This document shows, one piece after another, positions 35,101-43,755 of a DNA stretch of 64,000 bases. The notes under the pieces were generated by a model. That model had not been told where the DNA came from. It worked only from the letters and a program-made list of their open reading frames with translations, and made no database searches. The stretch spans positions 55,787-119,786 of the forward strand of contig JAGRKZ010000014.1 in assembly GCA_020442065.1 (NCBI GenBank), read 5' to 3'. The position numbers were made by a program, and so were the translations under genes. Numbering within the stretch: the first letter of the stretch is position 1; the number at the start of each line of letters is the position of its first letter. The DNA is from Bauldia sp. (GTDB lineage Bacteria; Pseudomonadota; Alphaproteobacteria; Rhizobiales; Kaistiaceae).

Positions 35101-35136
35101 GTCTCGCCAGCCGAGACGGCTGGCGACGAACGGGAG
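35101..35136 (+). promoter_or_regulatory. Competing hairpins in RTX-B leader
   Basis: GTCTCG (35101-35106) can pair with CGAGAC (35112-35117), while CGCCAGCC (35105-35112) can pair with GGCTGGCG (35118-35125). The two stems share bases and exclude each other. The ribosome site GGGAG begins at 35132, seven bases after the second stem. A translation-control or mRNA-stability role is possible. Confidence 0.45.
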
Positions 35137-35143
35137 CTGGTAA

Positions 35144-36019
35144 ATGGCGACAGTCCCGAGTGCCTTTTTTGGGCAATATTCGAGCGGCGCGGATCTCGGC
35201 TTCCTGCTGAGCAACGTCAAGAACAATACATTGTTCGAAAAGGAATTTTTCGGGCCAAGCTCGGGCAGCAAGAAGGACGACATCTTCTATATCGAGGAAG
35301 GTGACAAGGCCAAGGGTGGCAAGGGCTACGATGCTGCCGTCCAGTCGGATGGCGGGACCCTGAAGCTCGATAAGTCGACCGAGGCTGGTATCCTCACCGG
35401 CAGCGGCGACGGCAAGATCATCGGCACCAATGCCGGCAATAACCTCGTCGGCAACGAGGGCGACAATCTCCTCAAGGGCGAGAACGGCAAGGACGTCCTC
35501 GTCGGCAATGGCGGCGACGACAAGCTGGTCGGCGGCAACGCCAACGACATCCTTTCCGGTGGCGACGGCGACGACAAGCTGATCGGCGGCAACGGCAAAG
35601 ACCAGCTCTATGGCGGCGAGGGCGACGATGTCCTCATGGGCGAGAAGGGCAGCGACAAGCTGTTCGGCCTCGCCGGGGATGACCAGCTGTTTGGCGCCGA
35701 TGGCAAGGACACCATGATTGGTGGCCTCGGCAACGACACCCTGTTTGGTGGCAATGGCAAGGATCAGCTGACCGGCGACGATGGTGCCGACGTCTTTGGC
35801 TTCCTCAAGGGCGACAAGGGGATGGACGTCATCACCGACTTTGAGGCCGGTGTCGACAAGATCGATCTCAGCGACTTCCACACCGAATTCGGCAAGCTCA
35901 AGTTCAAGGACAGCGGCGACGACGTCGTCGTCACGGTCGGTAACGGCAAGAATGCCGTGAAGTTCAAGTTGCTCGGCTATCATGCCAGCGACGTTGATAC
36001 CGGCTTTTTCCAGTTCTGA
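35144..36019 (+). CDS. Small RTX calcium-binding protein B
   Basis: A 291-residue twin of RTX-A, colinear from MATVPSAFFGQYSSGADLGF to VSDFFQF-like SDVDTGFFQF, with conserved head, RTX block and C-terminal signal. Differences are scattered through the whole length, so this is an old duplication with both copies kept in frame. The next gene starts 12 bases after its stop, so it probably leads an operon with the unknown 656-residue protein and the exporter. Likely the main cargo of that exporter. Confidence 0.88.
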   Translation: MATVPSAFFGQYSSGADLGFLLSNVKNNTLFEKEFFGPSSGSKKDDIFYIEEGDKAKGGKGYDAAVQSDGGTLKLDKSTEAGILTGSGDGKIIGTNAGNNLVGNEGDNLLKGENGKDVLVGNGGDDKLVGGNANDILSGGDGDDKLIGGNGKDQLYGGEGDDVLMGEKGSDKLFGLAGDDQLFGADGKDTMIGGLGNDTLFGGNGKDQLTGDDGADVFGFLKGDKGMDVITDFEAGVDKIDLSDFHTEFGKLKFKDSGDDVVVTVGNGKNAVKFKLLGYHASDVDTGFFQF

Positions 36020-36031
36020 ACGTGCTGTTCG

Positions 36032-38002
36032 GTGCCGGGGGGTCGCAACTCAACTGACGTTCCCCGAGCCTGGGCCATCCCAGTCTCTGACCGGGCTGCT
36101 GCCCTCTGGACGATTCTGCCTGCATCCGCTTCCGAGGTGACGGTTGCGACCGGCGACCGGTCCGAGACGCTTTGGTTCAAGCGGCGGCTGATCCTCCCAG
36201 GCTACCGCATCCACCTTTTTGGCCTGAGGCTTGAAAGCCTCGACCGACTTGCCCGCTGCAGCCTTTCCTTGGTGGAGGGAGAAGGTGGGGCGGTCAAGAC
36301 GTATGACCTTGCCGCGTCGCTGGCGGATTGGCGGACGCCAGGCGCGGCGGCGGTCATTCGCGCCATCGCCGCAGAGCTGTCCGAAAGTCGCGAGCCGGTC
36401 GATGCGGCGCCGTTTGCCCGCGCCTTGTCGATTATGGCTGCCTGGTGCGTCCCCTGTCGCTATTATGGCGAAGAGGGCGGCACCGCGCTTGCGGTCTTCG
36501 AGTTCGTTCCCGCCCGATCGGGACACGTGAGCCTCCTTCTCGTCCAGGATGGAGCGCTGCGGGTGGCCAAGGCCGCAGCGCTCCATCATGATCTCGACAG
36601 CGTCTGCCTGCTGTGGGCGGGCGAGGCCTTCGACCAGGCCTTTGTCGAGGTCGAGGGCGACTTCCTCGAACTGAAACTGGATCCGCCACGCCAGGCAAGG
36701 GACGTTCCCCTCCCGCGCTGGTTCGCCGGCCTCGAACCGCGCCAGCGCGACGATCTTCTGGACGGCTGGATCAGCCTTGGAGGCGGAGCCGACGCCAACT
36801 ACCCCCGATTCGCGCGCCAGATGCCCACGCGCCGCGAACTGACGGTGGGCGATATTGCGGTGACGCTGGAGGGGCTCTATCAGCTTGGCGAGCGACTGAT
36901 CCTGTGGGTTTCCGCTCCCGAAGCGTGGTCGGGGCGCGTCTCGCTCGCCGACGGCGGCGAAGGCAAACGCTCCTTCGCGCCCCTCGCCATGGCGACGACG
37001 GTGTCGTCTGACCACGTCTACGTCGTCGGGTGCGACGATGCCGATGCAGTTCCGCTTGGGCGCCTCACGCTCTCGCAGGGCGACGCCACGGTCTCATGCT
37101 GGCTGACGGTCCAGGATCCGTCTGAGCCCGAAGCGCGACAGGCCCTCCGCGCGCGGATCGTCTGGGACGTTGCCGACGAGGCATTGGTTGGCGCCTTTGC
37201 CGCCTACGCGACCCGCGCCGAAGCCGATGCGACGACGGCGCCGTCGGTGGTCGTCCTCAGTCGAACCGAGCGTGGTCGACGGTCGCCCCTCGTCATCTGT
37301 CACTATGATGGCGATGAGGTGCGCCTCAGGGCCTCGCTCCTCGCCCTACGGCTGAGCCTTGGCGGCGACGTCGCCGTGCGCCTCGTCCACGGATCGCGCC
37401 TCGCCTCCGACGTCATCATGCGCCTGCGTAGTCTCTCTCAGTCGCTTGGGATTGAGGCTGAGCTTGTGATGTGTGGCGGCGGAGTGCCGCTTTCGGCCGC
37501 CTTTGCCCTTCGCGGCTCGGACCGCGAACATTCGGCCGTCATCGTCATGGCCAATGGCCTGGTGCCGCTCGATGCCGCCAGTTGGTCGAAGGCGATTGGC
37601 CGCCTGCCCCGCACGGCGGCGCTCCTCTATTGGCAGCCGGCGGCGCCGGGAAGCGGGCCGAGGCGCGCCGTCGACTATCTTGCCAGCGGCGCCCCGATGA
37701 TCATGGCCTCGCCGAAGTTGGCGGCGATGGCCTTCACGCCGAAGGCGGAGCTCCATACCTTCGAGGGCCTGATCCGCTTCGTCCTTGCCGAGGTGGCGGC
37801 AGGGGGAATTTCGACCATGCCGACCAGCCTGCCGGCCATGTATTTTTCGTTCGATGGGTCTCCCTCATCCTCTTATGGTGACGTGCGCCTGGATGACGCC
37901 GTCATCGATGCCAGGTTCACGGCCGGCTTCGCCGAAGCCGATGCCGGCGAATTCGAGCCGCGGCTCGTGGCCCTTCGTGGAGTTCGCGTGGACGGAAGCT
38001 AG
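36032..38002 (+). CDS. Unknown 656-residue protein between RTX-B and its exporter
   Basis: GTG 36032 is the only start that uses the full coding frame; no good ribosome site is seen, so coupling to RTX-B is likely. I do not recognise a named family. The first 350 residues are beta-rich and could be two repeats (IHLFGLRLESLDRLARCSLS versus VTLEGLYQLGERLILWVSAP). Residues about 400-560 look like a Rossmann/GT-A-type fold: VVVLSRTERGRRSPLVICHY, VRLRASLLALRLSLGGDVAV and AVIVMANGLVPLDAASW. No signal peptide or membrane segment. Its place suggests a cytoplasmic partner for making or modifying RTX proteins, possibly a glycosyltransferase. Speculative. Confidence 0.6.
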   Translation: MPGGRNSTDVPRAWAIPVSDRAAALWTILPASASEVTVATGDRSETLWFKRRLILPGYRIHLFGLRLESLDRLARCSLSLVEGEGGAVKTYDLAASLADWRTPGAAAVIRAIAAELSESREPVDAAPFARALSIMAAWCVPCRYYGEEGGTALAVFEFVPARSGHVSLLLVQDGALRVAKAAALHHDLDSVCLLWAGEAFDQAFVEVEGDFLELKLDPPRQARDVPLPRWFAGLEPRQRDDLLDGWISLGGGADANYPRFARQMPTRRELTVGDIAVTLEGLYQLGERLILWVSAPEAWSGRVSLADGGEGKRSFAPLAMATTVSSDHVYVVGCDDADAVPLGRLTLSQGDATVSCWLTVQDPSEPEARQALRARIVWDVADEALVGAFAAYATRAEADATTAPSVVVLSRTERGRRSPLVICHYDGDEVRLRASLLALRLSLGGDVAVRLVHGSRLASDVIMRLRSLSQSLGIEAELVMCGGGVPLSAAFALRGSDREHSAVIVMANGLVPLDAASWSKAIGRLPRTAALLYWQPAAPGSGPRRAVDYLASGAPMIMASPKLAAMAFTPKAELHTFEGLIRFVLAEVAAGGISTMPTSLPAMYFSFDGSPSSSYGDVRLDDAVIDARFTAGFAEADAGEFEPRLVALRGVRVDGS

Positions 38003-38007
38003 GCGTC

Positions 38008-39747
38008 ATGGTGAGCAAGGACCCCGAGATCCGTGACGCGCTGAAGAGCTGCTCGACGCATTTTCTGTTGGCGGGCATCTATACGGTGATGACCAGCATC
38101 CTGATGCTGGCCTTCCCCCTATTCATTTGGAATGTCTACGGGCGGGTGCTGCAGAGCCATAGCTTGGCGACGCTCGCAGTCCTCCTCACCGGCTTCATCA
38201 TCGCCATCCTCTTTCGCGGGGTCTTTGGTTGGCTGCGGAATGCGCTCCTGGTGCGCGCCGCGACCCGGATCGAGCGGCGCCTCTCGGATCGGATTGTCGA
38301 GAGCCTCTTTGAGCGGCGCGCCTCGGGGCGTGCCGATATCGGCTCGCAGGCCCTCCGTGATCTCGACCAGTTTCGTCGCTACGTCACCGGCGCCGGCGGC
38401 CATGCCGTGTTGGACGCACCGATCGGGGCACTCTTCCTCGGCGTCCTCGTCATCCTCAACGTGCCGCTGACAGTGACGGCGCTGGTGGCCATCCTCATCA
38501 TCACCGCGTTGACCGTGGTTGACGTGCGCCTCACCCGCGAGAAGGTCTCGCGGAGCGAGCAGGAGACGCTCAACTCCTATGGCTTCCTCGACGCAAACCT
38601 GCCGGCCTCGGAGGCGATCGTCGGCATGGGGCTAACCAAGGGTATGCTTCGGAAGTGGCACGAGATGCGGGAGCCGGCCCTCGACTATCAGGTTTATGCC
38701 AGCAGCCGCAGCCACGCCTTCGATGAGCTGATCAGCATCACCCGCTACGTCGCGCAGGGCGTCTTCATCGCGGTCGGGGCGATCGAGGTGATCAACGGCA
38801 CGCTCAACCCCGGCCTGATGATCGCGATGCTGTTCATCTTCAACTATGCGATGGCGCCGTTCAGCCGCATCATCAGCGCCTGGTCCGGTTACCCACCCGT
38901 CAAGCAGGGGCTGGAGCGGCTAGAGACGCTGCTGAAGGGGACGCCCAAGCAGACTGATGACCGCATGCCGCTGCCGCGGCCGGATGGCGAGCTGCGGGTG
39001 GTGCAGCTGAGCTACGTGCCGCCGGCGCAGGATCGGATGATCCTCCGCAACATCAACTTCGGCCTTCGCCCCGGCGAATCGCTCGGCGTCGTCGGGCTGA
39101 TCGGCTCCGGCAAGACGACGCTGGCACGCTGCCTGGTCGGGGCCCTCAAGCCATCCGGCGGCAGCGTCCGGCTCGACGGCAACGAAATCTGGGACTGGTG
39201 CCGTCATCAGGGCGGCGCATTCGTCGGCTACGTTCCCCAAAGTGTGGGGCTCCTCTCGGCGACCGTTGCCGAGAACATTGGGCGCTTCGGCATGTTCGGC
39301 GAGGCCGAGATCGTCAAGGCGGCCCAGTTGGCGGGCGTCCATGACCTCATTCAGAAGCTGCCGCGCGGCTACGATACCCGCGTCGGCGAAGGCGGCCATC
39401 AGCTCTCGGGTGGTCAGCGGCAGCTGATTGCCCTCGCCCGTGCCGTGGTGGGCGACCCCCGCTTCCTGGTGCTCGATGAGCCCAACTCCAACCTCGATGG
39501 CCCCGGTGAGGAGGCCCTCACCAACTGCCTCAACACGCTTCGCGAAGGGGGCACGACGACGGTGTTGATTTCGCATCGGCCACATCTGGTGCGACATCTC
39601 GACAAGCTGCTTCTCCTCAAGGATGGTGCTCTCGTCTCGTTTGGGGCAACCGAAGACGTCTGGTCGGAGCTGGGGCGGCCGGTGGTGGTGAAGCGTGGCG
39701 CCGCACTGGACGAGAAGCAGCTGGAGGCGCCGGCAGCCAATGGCTAG
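38008..39747 (+). CDS. Type I secretion ABC transporter (PrtD/HlyB class)
   Basis: A 579-residue inner-membrane exporter. The N-terminal half has membrane helices (LMLAFPLFIWNVYG, LAVLLTGFIIAILF, FLGVLVILNVPLTVTALVAI). The ATPase domain has Walker A GLIGSGKTT, the LSGGQRQ signature, Walker B FLVLDEPNSNLD and switch ISHRPH. There is no N-terminal C39 domain, so it is the RTX-protease/adhesin type. Its start is 5 bases after the unknown gene, and its stop overlaps the adaptor gene. Substrates are most likely the twin RTX proteins. Confidence 0.95.
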   Translation: MVSKDPEIRDALKSCSTHFLLAGIYTVMTSILMLAFPLFIWNVYGRVLQSHSLATLAVLLTGFIIAILFRGVFGWLRNALLVRAATRIERRLSDRIVESLFERRASGRADIGSQALRDLDQFRRYVTGAGGHAVLDAPIGALFLGVLVILNVPLTVTALVAILIITALTVVDVRLTREKVSRSEQETLNSYGFLDANLPASEAIVGMGLTKGMLRKWHEMREPALDYQVYASSRSHAFDELISITRYVAQGVFIAVGAIEVINGTLNPGLMIAMLFIFNYAMAPFSRIISAWSGYPPVKQGLERLETLLKGTPKQTDDRMPLPRPDGELRVVQLSYVPPAQDRMILRNINFGLRPGESLGVVGLIGSGKTTLARCLVGALKPSGGSVRLDGNEIWDWCRHQGGAFVGYVPQSVGLLSATVAENIGRFGMFGEAEIVKAAQLAGVHDLIQKLPRGYDTRVGEGGHQLSGGQRQLIALARAVVGDPRFLVLDEPNSNLDGPGEEALTNCLNTLREGGTTTVLISHRPHLVRHLDKLLLLKDGALVSFGATEDVWSELGRPVVVKRGAALDEKQLEAPAANG

Positions 39748-41032
39748 AGCGAGCGACGCCGTCGGGCCGATGCTGATTGCCGGCAGCCTCGCCGCTGGCG
39801 GGTTCCTCCTCGCCATGGGCGCCTGGGCCAGCACCATGAGCGTCACCAGTGCCGCGATCGCGCGCGGCCACGCCATCGCCGAAGGCAACCGGAAGGCCGT
39901 CCAGGCACGCGACAGTGCGCCGGTCAAGGCCGTGTTCGTCAAGGAGGGCGACCGGGTCGAGGTTGGCCAGCCGCTCCTCGAACTGGACCTCTCCGACATC
40001 CGCGGCGAAGTCGCCGTCTATGAGGCGACGCGCTGGCAATTGATGGCGCGACGGTCGCGCCTCGAGTCCGAGCGGCTCGGTGAAGAGCTCGACTTTCCAG
40101 TGGACCTGGTCGATGCGGCGCGCACCAATCCGCAAGTCCAATCTTTCCTTGACCAGGAGCGGACCCTTTACGAATCACGAGACCTTGCCCATCGCAGCTC
40201 GCTGGCCCTGGTCGACCAAAAGATTGCCGGCGCCGAGGATCGCATCGAGGGCCTCAACGCGCGCCTCACCGCCACCCGGCAGCAACTCGACTACGTCGTC
40301 CAGGAGAAGGATTCGATCGCGCCCCTGGTCGAGAAGGGGGTGATCGCCCGGAGCCAGCTGCTGGCGCTCGAGCGCGAAGGGGCCCGGCTCCAGGGCGAGA
40401 TCGAGGGCATCCTCACCGACATTGCTGCCTCGACCAATGACGTCGAGGAAGGGAAGGGGGAGAAGGAGCAACTCAACAAGCGGCGCGTCGAAGACATCGC
40501 CAAGGACCTCGCCGAGACCGAAGCCAATCTCAGCACCATCGAACCCCGCCTCGTGGCCGCCAATGAGCGCCTTGACCGTGCCGTCATCACCTCGCCCGAA
40601 GCGGGCTACGTCTATGAACTGGCGGTGTTCTCAAGTGGCGCCTCGGTGCTCCCTGGGCAGACGCTCCTTGAAATCGTCCCCGCCGATCAGCCACTGGTGC
40701 TGCAGGTCGAAATCTCTCCGGCCGACATCGAGCGGGTGAAGCCGGGACAGGAGGCGAGTGTTCACCTCATCCCCTATAACCGACGCTACCAGTCGCTGAT
40801 CAGTGGCACGCTGGAGCGGATCTCTGCTGACCTCGTCACCGATGAGCGGGCCCAACGAAGCTACTATTACGGCATCGTCTCAGTCGATGGAGCCGACCTC
40901 ACCCGCGCTGGAGCGGAGTTGCTCCCAGGTATGCCGGCCGAAGTGATGATCAATGCCGGCGACCGGACCATCGCCGAATACTTCCTCGATCCGATCCTGC
41001 GGATCAGCGATCAGGCAATGAAAGAGCAATAA
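39740..41032 (+). CDS. Type I secretion membrane-fusion protein (HlyD family)
   Basis: A 430-residue adaptor from ATG 39740, overlapping the ABC gene by 8 bases. One N-terminal membrane helix (LIAGSLAAGGFLLAMGAWAS) is followed by lipoyl-like halves (AVFVKEGDRVEVGQPLLELD and AVITSPEAGYVYELAVFSSG), a long coiled coil (about 95-265) and the C-terminal HlyD barrel (LMPGMPAEV-type LLPGMPAEVMI). It links the ABC exporter to an outer-membrane TolC-like channel, which is not encoded in the window. Confidence 0.94.
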   Translation: MARASDAVGPMLIAGSLAAGGFLLAMGAWASTMSVTSAAIARGHAIAEGNRKAVQARDSAPVKAVFVKEGDRVEVGQPLLELDLSDIRGEVAVYEATRWQLMARRSRLESERLGEELDFPVDLVDAARTNPQVQSFLDQERTLYESRDLAHRSSLALVDQKIAGAEDRIEGLNARLTATRQQLDYVVQEKDSIAPLVEKGVIARSQLLALEREGARLQGEIEGILTDIAASTNDVEEGKGEKEQLNKRRVEDIAKDLAETEANLSTIEPRLVAANERLDRAVITSPEAGYVYELAVFSSGASVLPGQTLLEIVPADQPLVLQVEISPADIERVKPGQEASVHLIPYNRRYQSLISGTLERISADLVTDERAQRSYYYGIVSVDGADLTRAGAELLPGMPAEVMINAGDRTIAEYFLDPILRISDQAMKEQ

Positions 41033-41127
41033 GCAACTCAGGGGTGCATAAACTGCTATGCAAAGATTGCGTGACTCCCGGTATGATAGTCGAATTGTGA
41101 TCAAGATTAGTTAGGGATAGGCTTCAA

Positions 41128-41547
41128 ATGCAGTACGCAGCGCTAAAATTCGCAATTTCAGAAGACGTAAACGAAGATGGAGATACAAGAATTATACTGT
41201 CGCGGGATATATTCGAAAACATGCTCAAAATGGCATTGAAAGGGGCAAATTTATTAGATGAATCGTACTACATTCGCAAATATCCAGATGTGGCTCAAGC
41301 TATCAGTAAAGGTTTAATAGCCAATGCTGAGCAGCATTACTATAATACGGGGTACTACGAAAATCGCTTACCTCGAAATATAATTGTGGATGAGGCGTAT
41401 TATCTAAAAGAGAATCCAGACGTTGCGGCGGCCGTCAAGCGCGGCACGGTAAAGACTGCGCAGGAGCATTTCGAGATGGCCGGCTTTGGAGAAGGTAGAC
41501 TCCCATATCGAGGCTTCTCGTTCTTCACCACCTACTCGAATAAATAA
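41128..41547 (+). CDS. Stand-alone repeat protein (PDVA-HY-EGR repeats)
   Basis: A 139-residue AT-rich gene. Two tandem units are visible: DESYYIRKYPDVAQAI with EQHYYNTGYYENRLP, and DEAYYLKENPDVAAAV with QEHFEMAGFGEGRLP. These same units stud the next protein and occur in many glycosyltransferase-linked proteins. Here there is no enzyme domain at all. Its stop overlaps the next gene's start (TAATG), so it is made together with that glycosyltransferase. Function unknown; perhaps a docking or capping module. Confidence 0.75.
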   Translation: MQYAALKFAISEDVNEDGDTRIILSRDIFENMLKMALKGANLLDESYYIRKYPDVAQAISKGLIANAEQHYYNTGYYENRLPRNIIVDEAYYLKENPDVAAAVKRGTVKTAQEHFEMAGFGEGRLPYRGFSFFTTYSNK

Positions 41548-43751
41548 TGCCGAGTCTAAACCAAATACGAGAGCTATCGGCGACCAGCGCATTCGAATTG
41601 CTTGCGGAACACGTTGACGTGGACTTTTACCGCAGTGAATATCCGGACGTGACAACGTCGCCTTCAGAGCATTTTTTGTCGGTCGGGTGGATCGAGGGTC
41701 GGAACCCAAATCCTTACTTCGATACCACAAGCTACCTAACTTCTGCTCCAGACGTGGCTCGGTCGGGTATTAATCCGTATCTGCATTACCTGACAATCGG
41801 AAGACAAGAGGGGCGGATTGTTGAGCCAAGCGCAAGTCCATCGGTAAGAACAACATTACTCTTCGGTCAGCCCGTAACAAATTGGGTCGACATTATTTTT
41901 GACTACGTCGACGTGGAGTACTATCGCCGCGTGTACGGGTTAGATGCTGAAGTAAATGCCATCGCACATTTTGCGTATAGGGGTTGGCGAATCGGGGCAT
42001 CCCCAAATGCTGCGACTGATATGGTCGCGCTACGGTCGGTCCAACAAGAGGCGACGCGCCTATTTGTGAATCCTTTGGTAGCGCATTTATATCAGCGGAG
42101 GGGCCCTATACCGACAATCAAGCCTAAGGTTCGAATTTTGCGAGGCGCGAGCGCCGCGGCCAGCCATGACGACAATCATGAATCTAATTTATTGGAAGTT
42201 ATATCTCCCTATTTCGATGAGCCCTATTACAAGGCTCGCTATCCCGACATCGCATCGAGTTCGGCAGATCCTCTTCAGCATTATGCTTATACGGGGTGGC
42301 GCGAGGGACGTGACCCATGTGCTTGGTTCTGCACGGAATATTACCTGAGCAATAATGCCGACGTGCGGGATGCGGGGGTGAACCCTTTTTGGCACTTTTT
42401 GGTGGCAGGAAGAGTGGAAGGACGTCGCCCCAAAAGGCCGCGAGACCTTGAGCGGAGCGTGGTAGAAGAGGCATGGCGCCAGGTTCTCGCCGTTCCCCAA
42501 CGACAGAATGTCGGAAAGGCTGAGATAGTCTCAGCGAAGACGTTTTGGAAGCAATTTGCAGGTGGGGATGGCGCCGGCGGTCCGATCGTCCTTTCTTTCA
42601 GCCACGATTCCTACACCGAAAATATTGGCGGAACACAGATATTCATCGCTGATGAGGAACGACAATTTACTAGGAGCGGAGTAACGTATGTGCACCTCGC
42701 CCCAAGCACGCCATCCACAAGGTTCGAGCAAAACCAAGAATGGCTGATTCTTACGATTGATGGGAAGCGAGTTGGCCTGGTACACTGCGACGTGTTAGCG
42801 ACGCCACCCAAGTGGTTCCGGTTGCAGAGGACGGTCGCTATCGCCACCATTCATTCGATGCTTGGTCATTCACCAGAATGGATAACGAAGATTATCCAGA
42901 CATGGGGAGCAAAAAAAATTCTGATTTGGGGACATGATTATTCTCTGACGTGTACTAACTATAATTTGTTACGTAATAATCTGGAATACTGTGGGCTCCC
43001 GCCGACTGAAAGTTTGATGTGTCGAGTATGTGCGTTCGGCGCGGAACGAAAGGCGAGTTTTGAACGTGTTTTGGCAGTGCTACGGGAGCTTTCGCCGATC
43101 ATTGTCGCGCCATCTGAAGCGGCGGCACTTCTGCTCAGCAAAGGACTGAAGGATCTGGAAAGTCATCCAAAGGTGGTTCCGCATTGGCGGCTCGTTAAGG
43201 GCAGACGCAGGACACCTCGGAAGCTTAATAACCCCACAAAGACGGGTTTTGTGGGGTATCCTGTCTCAAACAAAGGGTGGCTAGAATTTCTTGAGCTCTC
43301 GGCTGATCCGGAAATACGATTAGGCCATTCATTCTTCCATTTTACGGCCGACAACAGATTTACGCCTGATGGCGTGACGCCGATTGCTACGGCGTCTTCG
43401 GCTTCGGACCGCTTGCAAACGGTTCGGTTGTTGAAAGAATATGAAGTAGATATTGTTTTGGTATTGTCGCCTTGGCCTGAGACGTTCTCATACGTTGCTC
43501 ATGAGGCGATCTTGTCGGGGGCTGGTATTTTGTGCTTCAAAAATAGTGGAAACGTAGCCGCGCTTGCAAATCAAGGTTTTGGTCGCGTGTGCGACTCTGT
43601 AGAGGAACTCAAGAAGGTTCTTTTAGACCCCAGTTTAGGAGATTGGCTGAAGGCACTGCCTCAAAGGCGTTTTTTGTTTAGGCATGAAGCAAGTGCGGCT
43701 AGTGCGTCGTTTCTGGAGGCGTCGTCGACGAGCCTTATGGTTCGAGGTTGA
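41547..43751 (+). CDS. Glycosyltransferase (GT4-like) with N-terminal PDVA repeats
   Basis: A 734-residue protein. Residues about 20-290 hold repeats such as FYRSEYPDVTTSPSEHFLSV plus GWIEGRNP, and YYKARYPDIASSSADPLQHY plus GWREGRDP. Residues from 340 form a GT-B fold with LSFSHDSYTENIGGTQIFI (an N-terminal nucleotide-sugar loop), TGFVGYPVSNKGWLEFL, and WPETFSYVAHEAILSGAGIL, the donor-site Glu motif. It has AT-rich codon use unlike genes before 41 kb. Probably builds surface glycan. Confidence 0.8.
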   Translation: MPSLNQIRELSATSAFELLAEHVDVDFYRSEYPDVTTSPSEHFLSVGWIEGRNPNPYFDTTSYLTSAPDVARSGINPYLHYLTIGRQEGRIVEPSASPSVRTTLLFGQPVTNWVDIIFDYVDVEYYRRVYGLDAEVNAIAHFAYRGWRIGASPNAATDMVALRSVQQEATRLFVNPLVAHLYQRRGPIPTIKPKVRILRGASAAASHDDNHESNLLEVISPYFDEPYYKARYPDIASSSADPLQHYAYTGWREGRDPCAWFCTEYYLSNNADVRDAGVNPFWHFLVAGRVEGRRPKRPRDLERSVVEEAWRQVLAVPQRQNVGKAEIVSAKTFWKQFAGGDGAGGPIVLSFSHDSYTENIGGTQIFIADEERQFTRSGVTYVHLAPSTPSTRFEQNQEWLILTIDGKRVGLVHCDVLATPPKWFRLQRTVAIATIHSMLGHSPEWITKIIQTWGAKKILIWGHDYSLTCTNYNLLRNNLEYCGLPPTESLMCRVCAFGAERKASFERVLAVLRELSPIIVAPSEAAALLLSKGLKDLESHPKVVPHWRLVKGRRRTPRKLNNPTKTGFVGYPVSNKGWLEFLELSADPEIRLGHSFFHFTADNRFTPDGVTPIATASSASDRLQTVRLLKEYEVDIVLVLSPWPETFSYVAHEAILSGAGILCFKNSGNVAALANQGFGRVCDSVEELKKVLLDPSLGDWLKALPQRRFLFRHEASAASASFLEASSTSLMVRG

Positions 43752-43755
43752 TTTA

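Larger units (their letters stand above)
34756..35143. other. Gap between the twin RTX genes
   Basis: No gene is supported. A 7-bp stem (GATCGTC 34838-34844, GACGATC 34854-34860) without a T-run may weakly end the RTX-A transcript. The AT-richer part 34960-35050 carries the second operator copy, and 35101-35136 holds competing hairpins before the ribosome site. RTX-B therefore has its own promoter. Confidence 0.5.
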
